DNA of 42,827 bases, taken from the NCBI GenBank assembly GCA_035528395.1, contig DATKYR010000155.1:1-42827 (forward strand). Reading direction: 5' to 3'. Under the pieces are notes generated by a model. That model made no database searches and was not told the origin of the DNA. It saw only the letters and a program-made list of their open reading frames with translations. Source of the DNA: NIOZ-UU13 sp035528395. Lineage in GTDB: Bacteria; Planctomycetota; Phycisphaerae; Sedimentisphaerales; Anaerobacaceae. A program made the translations under genes and the position numbers. This document shows, in pieces, positions 1-7,524 of this stretch; position 1 is the stretch's first letter, and each line of letters starts with the position of its first letter.

Positions 1-170
1 TCTTCCAATTTTGGCTGGCTGCGGCTTCGGCTGGCGGTGTCAGCAAAACTCGGACTACCAACCAGTAGGCCTGCGTTTTGCTTCCTTGCCAGCCTTGTCC
101 TCGCTGGAGCCAAAACGAAACCTAATTTCTTTACCAGTCCTTACTGCTCAGCTTAAGTGCGATTTGGTCC

Positions 171-2030
171 TTACTTTTTTTCCTCTTTCTTACCGCCCAG
201 CAGCCCGCCGAGTCCTTCGAGAAGACCATCGGGTTTCTTCAAGGCATCTTTAATCTCTTCAGGGACTTTATCGCCCAGCTTTTCGTCGATTTGTTTTCCG
301 AGCTGACTGTCAATTTCGTTGGCAAGTCTTTCTTTTCCCGCCTGGACCAGGGCCTTTTTGAATTCATCCGTGAGGCCCTTGACATCAAATACGAGACGTG
401 GTTCGGTAACAGGCCCGACAATTCGGATTGTCGTTTTGAGCTCTTTTAAGGCATCGAAAGCCTGGGAAGTTGTATCGGAGCCTAAGCCCAAGACTCCTTT
501 TCCCTGACCTTTAGCCTTGAAATTGCTGATGGCAATGTCCATGGTCAGGTCAAGGGATTCATTCGTTGCTGTCCCGCTGAATTGACCTGAAGCAACGCCT
601 GATTCGAACATCAGGCCTGCGTTGCTGCTAAGGCCTGTTTGTATTTTTGACAAATCAAAACTGTCAAACTTTCCGGAGAGCTTTGGGACATGGTCTTCCG
701 AACTGTAGTCGATTGTTACGTTTATAGAGGCAGGTGTATCGTGTGAGTTCATTTCGAATGTGATGGGCAGCCTGGCCGTCTGTGGGGAATCGTTCAGGTT
801 TGTCAACAGAACTTTGCTGTTGCCAAAAATCAGTGAAGGTATTTGAACGTTGTCAAGTATGGCTCTTTTAGCCAATATTCGAGGCGAGGCCGACACTATA
901 GCCCGAGCTTGAAGGTAATCAAGATACTTTTGCGGTATTTGTTTAGGCTGAGTCGCTGTTTTTGTGCCATCGGCCTTCGGCAGCCACTTGCTGAGTTTTT
1001 GCAGCTTTTCTTTAAGGGCTTTGGCATCTTTTATATATGTATCGAGCTTGTTAAAATCAATATTTTCGAGCTTAAAGTCACACGGGTCAAATATGGGAGG
1101 CTTTTCCCGTGCATCAGGTTCGGCAATACTGCCCGGCGTCGAGCGTTTCTGGTTAAATTTGATATTGGAGACCTCCACCTGCTCCATCACAAGTTTGCCC
1201 AGAGACAAGTTGTACAGACTTGCATCAGCAGCGACTTTTTCGATGGAAAGCTGATTGTTAACAGGATTCTCCGGGTCAGTAACCTGTATTCCCGAGGCTG
1301 AGACGGAACCTGTCAGGGCAGAGAGATTGAGGTTTTCGAGATTCACTTCGGCTCCATTGGCCTGAGTCATTTTGCCGGAGGCATAATCTTTAATTGTGCT
1401 GTCTTTGATTAAGGTCGTTGCTATCACCGATGCGGCAAGGACCAGAACGGCCAAAGCGATTCCAGCTTTGCGGACGTACTTTGTCTTTGTTGTGAAGAGC
1501 GACTTTGCATCTTTAGTGCGTTTGCCAATCAGCAGCCTGTCTAAGATGCGCACCCAGCGATTGGAATACCATTTTTTGAACTTATCAGAGCCATCTTCGA
1601 ATTTTAACAACTTACGGCGAAAGCCTATGACAGAGCGGGCCATAAGCAGTCCGGCGATAGCGCCTATAACCGGACCGAGGACAACTGCACCGGCAACAGA
1701 GTATCTATTGAAATCGGTCATTCCTATTAACGGCACTGATTCCAACAAGCGCAATATAAAAGATAGATAACTTTGAATCCAGGCACCTACATGATACAGG
1801 ACCGGTGCCGCTGCGAAGCAGAGAGACTTGGCTAATGCGCCTGACAAAAGGAAAAGGCCGGTGTGTATATTCAATACCAACACCACGATTATCAGCACTG
1901 TGTGAAGGCCGGACCAGCCCGGAACCAGGCCGAACGAGAAACCCAGCATTATCGACAGGAAGATAATGACAGGGGAGACGCCGCCTCGGAGTACCGCTAA
2001 AAATTTACGTATGGTTTTTGGAAGAATCAT
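171..2030 (-). CDS. AsmA-like membrane protein, fused TIGR03546/TIGR03545-type
   Basis: The protein has 619 residues. Residues 1-135 contain several hydrophobic segments and resemble the DUF2062/TIGR03546 type of small membrane protein. A further transmembrane segment lies at about 188-208. It is followed by a long soluble part with AsmA-like repeats, for example a NLENLNLSALTGSVSASGI stretch and a later SIEKVAADASLYNLSLGKL stretch. The C-terminus is rich in Lys and Gly. In other bacteria, as I recall, the two families are usually separate neighbouring genes, so here they look fused. AsmA-like proteins act at the cell envelope in lipid or outer-membrane homeostasis, but no specific role can be read here. 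The gene stands alone; the next gene upstream is the sulfatase on the same strand, 166 bases away. Confidence 0.7.
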   Translation of the reverse strand: MILPKTIRKFLAVLRGGVSPVIIFLSIMLGFSFGLVPGWSGLHTVLIIVVLVLNIHTGLFLLSGALAKSLCFAAAPVLYHVGAWIQSYLSFILRLLESVPLIGMTDFNRYSVAGAVVLGPVIGAIAGLLMARSVIGFRRKLLKFEDGSDKFKKWYSNRWVRILDRLLIGKRTKDAKSLFTTKTKYVRKAGIALAVLVLAASVIATTLIKDSTIKDYASGKMTQANGAEVNLENLNLSALTGSVSASGIQVTDPENPVNNQLSIEKVAADASLYNLSLGKLVMEQVEVSNIKFNQKRSTPGSIAEPDAREKPPIFDPCDFKLENIDFNKLDTYIKDAKALKEKLQKLSKWLPKADGTKTATQPKQIPQKYLDYLQARAIVSASPRILAKRAILDNVQIPSLIFGNSKVLLTNLNDSPQTARLPITFEMNSHDTPASINVTIDYSSEDHVPKLSGKFDSFDLSKIQTGLSSNAGLMFESGVASGQFSGTATNESLDLTMDIAISNFKAKGQGKGVLGLGSDTTSQAFDALKELKTTIRIVGPVTEPRLVFDVKGLTDEFKKALVQAGKERLANEIDSQLGKQIDEKLGDKVPEEIKDALKKPDGLLEGLGGLLGGKKEEKK

Positions 2031-2196
2031 ATCTGCACCTCTTTCTGAAAAATAATATACTCGTTTACAAGTTCATATCCGCCGGGTGATTGTACCAAAT
2101 CAAAAGGAAGCACGACAATAGAAATTACAACTTTTTCTGCAATTGTTTTTTTCAGAGCAAAATTAGTCTATGTATTTGAAGGTCAGTGAATAGCGG

Positions 2197-3672
2197 TTAA
2201 AAGTCGCGGAAGGGCCTTCTCGGCTCGGCCTCGGCCATAAGTTTCTTCCACGCCTCAAAGCGGGCCTTTACTTTGGCCAGTACCTCCGGCTTTTGTTTGG
2301 AAAGGTCGTTCTTTTCACCGATATCTTTTGAAAGGTCGAACAGGCCCGAACCACGCGACGATTCGACCCATTTGAAATTTCCCACGCGTGCCGCCTTGTT
2401 ACTGCGGCGCTGCCAGAACATCTCGTTTCGAGGCGACTTTTGCCTGCCGGCCAGCACAGCCGTCATATCGAAGCCGTCAAGGGGTACGCTTTTGGGTGGG
2501 CTGATACCTGCGGCGCTACAGAGCATTGGGAAAATCTCCATAGAGGTCAGGAATTCGTCGCAGACGGTTCCAGCCGGGATAGCGCCCGTCCAGCGGCAAA
2601 TGGCCGGCACGCGGAGTCCGCCCTCGAACATATCGCCTTTGTGGCCGCGCAGCGGGCCGTTATCCGCAGTGCCGGAGCCACCGTTGTCGGAGAAGAAGAT
2701 GACAATAGTGTTATCCGCCAGGCCCAGCTCATCCAGCGTGTCCAGCATCCGGCCAATAGCCTCATCCATATAGGTTACAGCGGCCATATATCGCATACGT
2801 CTGGCCTTTTTAGTGTTGGCATCTTTCGGGTCATACTCGCCATAGTGTCTGCGTATGTATTCCAGCGGTGCCTGAACGCCGGGCCGAGGACGATTTAGGT
2901 TGGAGGCGCCATGCGGGGCGTTAAACGGCACGTAGCAGAAAAAGGGCCTGTCCTTATACTTGTTAATGAAATTCTGTGCCTCTCGCCGGAAGAGATCCGT
3001 GGCGTAGGTGCCTTTGTCTTCGGTGGTCAGCTTGTTGCCCCGCCGCATTGAGTGTACTCCGTATCGCTCGTGTGTCCAGTAGTCGATGCCGGTGTTGGTG
3101 AAACCGTAGAACTCGTTAAATCCCCGCTGGAGCGGCAGGAAGCGGTGCAGTTGCCCGAGGTCCCACTTGCCGAAGATGCCGCTGGTATAGCCGGCCTTTT
3201 TCAGCACGCGAGGAATCAGCACTTCGCGGGTGTCCATCCCTAATATCATCTCGGGCGAGACGACGTATTCATCCGGTGTATAAAGGTGGTCAACATCGAC
3301 CAGGTAGTTGCGGTACATATCATAGGTGCCGTTGCGTTGCGGGTATCGGCCGGTGAGTAAACTGCCGCGTGAAGGCGTGCAGGCCGGCCAGGTTACATAG
3401 AAGTTTGTCAGCCGGACACCACCGGCTGCCAGCCGGTCAAGGTTGGGCGTTTTCACTTCGTTGCTTCCATAGCAGCCGAGGTCATTGTAACCCTGGTCAT
3501 CGGAGACGATGAGTAATATATTGGGAGGTTTTTTGCCTACAGGTTTCTTAGGGAAGAGACTGTTTTCTGAGGTATCGCTGCTTGTGCATCCCGCAAGGGT
3601 AAGGGCTGCCGCACTTAGACCCATCTTCTTCATAAAATCACGTCGGTTGAATGATATCTCCGACATAGTCAC
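2197..3672 (-). CDS. Tat-exported sulfatase lipoprotein (arylsulfatase family)
   Basis: The protein has 491 residues. The N-terminus shows a twin-arginine motif (NRRDFMKK, residues 9-16), a hydrophobic stretch and a lipobox (LAGC, Cys29), so it is probably an exported lipoprotein. The sulfatase core starts with the metal-binding DDQGYND (58-64). The CTPSR signature has Cys98, which would be converted to formylglycine. A FSDNGG motif provides further metal ligands. Such enzymes hydrolyse sulfate esters, often on algal or host polysaccharides. An oddity is that the usual GKWHLG motif reads GKWDLG (about residue 170), replacing a histidine that contacts the sulfate in characterised sulfatases. 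No formylglycine-generating or anSME maturase is visible nearby. The family call is firm; the substrate is unknown. Confidence 0.93.
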   Translation of the reverse strand: MTMSEISFNRRDFMKKMGLSAAALTLAGCTSSDTSENSLFPKKPVGKKPPNILLIVSDDQGYNDLGCYGSNEVKTPNLDRLAAGGVRLTNFYVTWPACTPSRGSLLTGRYPQRNGTYDMYRNYLVDVDHLYTPDEYVVSPEMILGMDTREVLIPRVLKKAGYTSGIFGKWDLGQLHRFLPLQRGFNEFYGFTNTGIDYWTHERYGVHSMRRGNKLTTEDKGTYATDLFRREAQNFINKYKDRPFFCYVPFNAPHGASNLNRPRPGVQAPLEYIRRHYGEYDPKDANTKKARRMRYMAAVTYMDEAIGRMLDTLDELGLADNTIVIFFSDNGGSGTADNGPLRGHKGDMFEGGLRVPAICRWTGAIPAGTVCDEFLTSMEIFPMLCSAAGISPPKSVPLDGFDMTAVLAGRQKSPRNEMFWQRRSNKAARVGNFKWVESSRGSGLFDLSKDIGEKNDLSKQKPEVLAKVKARFEAWKKLMAEAEPRRPFRDF

Positions 3673-3814
3673 TACCTTTCAAACACTTTTACACAGCATT
3701 TCCTATTTCACACTTTTAGAAACACGTTTCTGCCTACCGGCTTCACAATAATATCATTTTTTTAAACTGCAGGTAGCTCTAATTATGGGTGGATGTTTAT
3801 TTTCATAGAGAAAT

Positions 3815-3943
3815 GCTCTGTTGAAAAGCTACAAAAACTGTCATTCTGAACAGAGCGCAGCGGAGTGAAGAATCTCTTTATGGCTCAAGAAATGAGATTC
3901 TTCGGCTTCGCCTCAGAATGACAATCCACGTTTTCAACAGAGC
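3815..3943. repeat. 129-bp inverted-repeat element (MITE/REP-like)
   Basis: Perfect 13-base terminal inverted repeats (GCTCTGTTGAAAA at 3815-3827 and its complement at 3931-3943) enclose a second inverted pair beginning GTCATTCTGA (3840-) and ending TCAGAATGAC (-3922). The inner arms contain GAAGAATCTC and its complement. It could fold as one long hairpin. It lies in the spacer between the sulfatase and the dockerin protein, and the spacer shows no gene. A second element of the same length and inner arms lies at 36753-36881. Confidence 0.75.
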
Positions 3944-4065
3944 AATAGAGAAAATATAAGTAAAATGACCACATTGGTATCAAATTAGAAAGCAGTTCCC
4001 GCTGTCGGGCCTGTAGGGGGATTTCAACTCCAAGCAGGTGCGCCTTGCCGGGCATGCAAAAAATA

Positions 4066-4096
4066 AAGGCTGTGAGTGATTTTCACTCACAGCCTT
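4066..4096 (-). terminator. Rho-independent terminator of the dockerin gene
   Basis: A near-perfect hairpin with arms AAGGCTGTGAGTG and CACTCACAGCCTT lies 33 bases past the stop codon of the minus-strand gene. Read on that strand, the stem is followed by TATTTTTTGC, a U-rich tract. This fits intrinsic termination of the 4129-5499 gene. Confidence 0.88.
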
Positions 4097-4128
4097 AGTT
4101 TGCGTAAATCAGATATTCCACAAAGTTA

Positions 4129-5499
4129 CTACGGACAGTTCTCAAGCCAATCGGCAGTGAAAGCATCCAAGTCTGCAAGGTTAATTACACCATCGCCGTT
4201 ATAATCCTCGCATGCCGTGTAGCTTGTCTTCGGAGTGAAGTAGTAATCTTCCGTTTCGCCATACTCGTATCCCGTCTGTGGGCCGGAACCGCCGTTGCCT
4301 TTGGTCCCGGGATTACTGCCGCCCGTCCAGGCCTTCTCAGAAAGAGTAATCCGCATCCATATCTCCTCGGGAGTATTCTTCGGATGATTGGGCAGGAACG
4401 CCTTTGAGGTGATTCGATGTAATCCAGCTGACAGATTGTAAAGATACTGATTCTGTACCGCCCACTCCGGGGCGGGATAACTGGAACAAGTAAGAGTATC
4501 ATCCCAGTCACCATCTCGGTTCCAGTCGAACCAGACATTGGCCCAAAGGTTAGTGCCTGGGTTAATAACGTTGACAAAATAGTCAAATGTGGTCCAGCGA
4601 CAATTTGGTAGATTGAGCGGGAAGATGACACCGTCATCGCCCTGGTCAAGGTCTGATAGTTTGCCAGGGGGAATGATGTTATTCACCCCATCCTGGTCAA
4701 TGCCTATGTCAGCTTCGGTTTCATTAGTAATAGTGCTGCCCAAGTAAGCGACTGCCAGAGGGTTCAAGTGAACCGGCCCATAAGGTCCGATACTCCTGTA
4801 ATCGTTGAAGACGGTGGGATAACTGGCCCGAACTCCCAAAGGTCCTCCCTTGGGATATGCAGCCATGATCGCACCGGAATTGTTAGTGCTGTCCGGTGCA
4901 TCACCGAGATCTGATGCCTTTGTTGAAGGTACTCCCTCAGAACGAATGCTCATCATACCCACACCAGTCATGGAGTCAAATCCCCCAACCTCAATCAGGT
5001 ACTGTCTTCCGGCGATTGCGGCAAAGGTAATCTCTGACTGAAAACCACAGAAGTCGTCATTGCATTCGATCAAGTCACTTTGGCTCGAAGGGCAACTGCC
5101 TCCCCTATAGATGGCGAGCCTTGTGTCGAAGTCCTCGAAGTCGTTGTAGTCCTCGACGTCCCCGTAGTCGGACCTACAGAGGCTGACAGTGACGTTGCCC
5201 GTCTTAGTAGCGGTATAGGTGTACCAGAGGTTTGGGCTCTCCATACAGTAGCCGGGCCCATCGAATGTCGCGTTGGTTGTGTCAAAGGACAAGTACTCTA
5301 CGTCACCGATAGGCCTTGCATTATAGCAGTTGTCGTAGTAGGGTATGTCGTCCGAATCATCGAACTCGATCCAATACCCAATGTCGTTCGAATCTCCGAT
5401 CTGGATCCAGTACTCAATGCCGGCGTTCGCATAATCTGCCGTGCCGAGCAGTAACATCAGCACGCAAACCAACAATAACTTTGATTTAAATCTTTTCAT
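4129..5499 (-). CDS. Secreted GEVED-domain protein with one dockerin-like repeat
   Basis: The protein has 456 residues. A signal peptide covers about residues 1-27 (MKRFKSKLLLVCVLMLLLG then ADYANA). Residues 60-190 resemble a pre-peptidase or CUB-like beta domain (NLWYTYTATKTGNVTVSLC). Residues 195-425 contain a GEVED-type domain ending in EYGETEDYYF. The last 27 residues form a single dockerin type I-like loop (DYNGDGVINLADLDAFTADWL). A C-terminal single dockerin repeat of this style is frequent in Planctomycetota exported proteins and may be a sorting tag; that is inference. AGGAGG stands upstream of the ATG on the minus strand. No catalytic motif was recognised. The gene has its own strong terminator. 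Confidence 0.82.
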   Translation of the reverse strand: MKRFKSKLLLVCVLMLLLGTADYANAGIEYWIQIGDSNDIGYWIEFDDSDDIPYYDNCYNARPIGDVEYLSFDTTNATFDGPGYCMESPNLWYTYTATKTGNVTVSLCRSDYGDVEDYNDFEDFDTRLAIYRGGSCPSSQSDLIECNDDFCGFQSEITFAAIAGRQYLIEVGGFDSMTGVGMMSIRSEGVPSTKASDLGDAPDSTNNSGAIMAAYPKGGPLGVRASYPTVFNDYRSIGPYGPVHLNPLAVAYLGSTITNETEADIGIDQDGVNNIIPPGKLSDLDQGDDGVIFPLNLPNCRWTTFDYFVNVINPGTNLWANVWFDWNRDGDWDDTLTCSSYPAPEWAVQNQYLYNLSAGLHRITSKAFLPNHPKNTPEEIWMRITLSEKAWTGGSNPGTKGNGGSGPQTGYEYGETEDYYFTPKTSYTACEDYNGDGVINLADLDAFTADWLENCP

Positions 5500-5870
5500 A
5501 TTTTATGACCTCCTGAAAAACGATAATTTTTTCAATTATAAAACACTTTTTCTGTATATCAGAGACTCTGTGAGGGAAAAAATTTCACAAATGATAAAAA
5601 AACACTCTTACCACTCCTCACTAAGCCTATTGTTTACAAGCAATAAGATACCAAATTATTGCCATAAAAACAAGGAAAAATTCCGGATTATTCCGTTTTT
5701 TTTATTTGTTGATGCAAAAATGTAGTAACTTTCTTTGTAGCAGGCTCCTGGAAATGTGTTTATCTGTTCTTGATATGATTGTGATTAAATCGCCTAAGAG
5801 GCCATTTAAAACGGCGAATACGTCTTGAGATGTATCGTAAAAAGGCTGATAAATTTTAGAAACAGCCGGA
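5500..5870. other. AT-rich spacer, no gene seen
   Basis: This stretch is strongly AT-rich and holds the 5' region of the minus-strand dockerin gene. A short open frame at 5441-5725 (+) overlaps that gene's start, has no convincing ribosome binding site and is compositionally unlike a protein. I see no RNA gene. Confidence 0.5.
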
Positions 5871-5874
5871 ATAT

Positions 5875-5903
5875 TTGACCTTTAAAGACAGATTTGCTAT
5901 ATT
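5875..5903 (+). promoter_or_regulatory. Sigma-70-type promoter for the prepilin gene
   Basis: TTGACC (5875-5880) and TATATT (5898-5903) are separated by 17 bases, close to the housekeeping consensus. The predicted start of transcription, about 5910, falls only a few bases before the inverted-repeat element at 5917. That element would therefore sit in the 5' untranslated RNA of the prepilin gene. Confidence 0.6.
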
Positions 5904-5916
5904 ATTAAATATCAGG

Positions 5917-6118
5917 CTTAGAGCCTATCCCAATAACCCGCTCTATTGCGGCCGGCTGCAAAGCCCGATGCCTGCGTTGTCAGCCAAAAATGTTCTCAAC
6001 GTGGAGAAAACCACGCCTCCGAGCATTTTTGGCTGCCGCCTTGGCTTCGGACTCCGCCATAGGCGGACAAGTTTTCGCTCGGCCTCATAACGACCCGGTT
6101 ATTCGGATAAGCTCTTAG
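5917..6118. mobile_element. 202-bp MITE-like element with 24-base terminal inverted repeats
   Basis: The ends 5917-5940 and 6095-6118 are inverted copies matching at about 20 of 24 positions (core TATCC, AATAACC). Inside lies a hairpin: GCCAAAAATGTTC at 5983 pairs with GAGCATTTTTGGC at 6021-6033, enclosing CGTGG-AGAAAA-CCACG (6000-6015). There is no coding capacity. A second copy begins at about 42673 and runs off the right edge of the window, so this is a dispersed family. It lies between a promoter and the prepilin gene. Confidence 0.8.
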
Positions 6119-6203
6119 TCCCAATGTATTGTGATAGCTGAGCAGGGATGTGCATGGTTATACGGGAATATCAGTATAAACACTTTGCAGGGAGTAGGTT
6201 GTC

Positions 6204-7151
6204 ATGCGAATTATAAGAGGCTTTACTCCATTAGAAATAAGAACCTCCAATCGGAGAAGCGGAAGAATTCCCGAAAGACACGGGGAGGGACCCCGCTTTG
6301 CGGGAAGCCAAACAGACGTCCGGAAACGACACCGGAGTTTTCTAACGGGCCCCGTTAGAAGATATTTTTCTCACGGGTCGGGTTTTACACTCATTGAGCT
6401 TTTGGTAGTCATTTCCATCGTCGCATTATTGATGGCGATACTGATGCCGGCCCTGATGAGAGCAAAGGACCACGGCAAACGCATCGTCTGCAGTAACAAC
6501 ATCAGGACAATGGGTCTGGCCAATACCATGTATGCTGATGAAGCAGACGGCTGGTATGTTCCAGTCATGGACAGAACACTGGGAGACAATCGCTATTGGC
6601 CCGGCAACCAGCTTTATAGAGACCTGGTGGGTTATAAAGCCATGAAGGGCGATGCCGCCCCCGGCTGGGACGCACCGAGGGAGTTTCTTTGTCCAAGCGA
6701 CGTGGTTTCGATCAAGGAAAGACCTGATTCCGCGTGGGACTCCTGGCTCAGTTACGGCTACAACCTGACGGACTGGTACTTTTCAGACTGGTTTGGCATC
6801 GGCTATGCCGGGCATAGGAACACTACAGTTCCCGGTCCTTCCGGAGAGCTCATATTCACAGAGAGTAATGACTGGTGGCTTTGGTGGTGGGGGGCCAATT
6901 ACAAAGATGGATGGGATGTTCTCGGTCACGATACAATTACACCTTATAAACAGGTAGGCACTGACGGCCCAACACTTTATCGTCACAGCGAGGGGGTCAA
7001 CTTAGCCTTTTACGATGGTCATACTGCGTATATGAAAAAGGAAAAGGTTTTCAATAAAGATGCCTGGGATGCCGGTACACCGGGGATGTGGTCGGTCTTC
7101 AAGGATTACCCGCCGACACAGGCTGAACAAAGTAAATTGCCAAAACCTTAA
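6204..7151 (+). CDS. Type II secretion/type IV pilin-like prepilin with an extended leader
   Basis: The protein has 315 residues. A class III signal GFTLIELLVV lies unusually far in, with predicted cleavage after Gly60 and methylation of Phe61, followed by a hydrophobic helix (61-84). The C-terminal region has the RHSEGVNLAFYDGH motif typical of planctomycete DGH-type prepilins (DUF1559-like). The start at 6204 is supported by GGAG nine bases upstream. Residues 6-11 read GFTPLE, a degenerate second copy of the prepilin cleavage motif, so the leader seems to have been lengthened in frame by an insertion (see the repeat at 6228-6350). Such pseudopilins serve secretion or surface fibres; no companion secretion genes lie nearby. 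The Trp/Tyr-rich centre was not recognised. Confidence 0.85.
   Translation: MRIIRGFTPLEIRTSNRRSGRIPERHGEGPRFAGSQTDVRKRHRSFLTGPVRRYFSHGSGFTLIELLVVISIVALLMAILMPALMRAKDHGKRIVCSNNIRTMGLANTMYADEADGWYVPVMDRTLGDNRYWPGNQLYRDLVGYKAMKGDAAPGWDAPREFLCPSDVVSIKERPDSAWDSWLSYGYNLTDWYFSDWFGIGYAGHRNTTVPGPSGELIFTESNDWWLWWWGANYKDGWDVLGHDTITPYKQVGTDGPTLYRHSEGVNLAFYDGHTAYMKKEKVFNKDAWDAGTPGMWSVFKDYPPTQAEQSKLPKP
6228..6350. repeat. Short inverted-repeat insertion inside the prepilin leader
   Basis: CCATTAGAAAT (6228-6238) is inverted at 6338-6350 as TTTTCTAACGGG(C). The right arm is itself followed by its own complement (CCCGTTAGAA, 6351-6360). The insert is translated in frame as a basic, low-complexity leader. 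The same arm sequence bounds the element at 11963-12025. The sequence similarity is direct observation; calling it an insertion is inference. Confidence 0.55.
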
Positions 7152-7524
7152 CAGCGTTTTTGCGAAGAGCGCTTTGCCTTATCTTACCTCCAAAATCCGC
7201 TATTAAAATATCTGCATCAGAACCCCGGTCCCTACTTCAGATACCCTTCGGCTTGAGTTTGGCAATTTTAGAACGCTAAACCCCTTTCACAGCCGTCTCT
7301 AAAGAAAATCCTGAGCCGGTCTGCTCTTTTTTTCTGCATATGTGGAGGTCGTCCGCTTTTGCACTTAAATAACCGGAGCCTATACCGAATCGGTATAAGC
7401 CCCGGATTGTCGCAAATCTGCTATCAACCGCGCCCCCATATCTTGATTAGCAATCCGAAGTCCACAGGATACCTTGCGGCAGATGCCTTAGGGCAGAAGC
7501 AATGTGGGCCAACTAAATCCAGAC
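7152..7524. other. Spacer without a gene; 17-base palindrome at 7381-7397
   Basis: No supported gene lies in this region. The only structure seen is a perfect palindrome around one central base (TATACCGA-A-TCGGTATA, 7381-7397). It lies about 130 bases past the end of the minus-strand LamG gene. It has no adjacent T-tract, so it is more like an operator or a weak hairpin than a terminator. Confidence 0.5.

Noticed and set aside
1..170. Possible third copy of the MITE family at the left edge
   Set aside because: It shares only short motifs (GGCTGC, GCTTCGGC, GCCTGCGTT) in a different order. I could not align it to the copies at 5917 and 42673.
5441..5725. 94-codon open frame on the + strand
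   Set aside because: It overlaps the start of the dockerin-protein gene and reads through AT-rich promoter DNA. Composition is dominated by Asn, Lys and Phe.
7381..7397. Terminator of the LamG gene
   Set aside because: The palindrome has no T-tract on the relevant strand and is about 130 bases past the stop codon.
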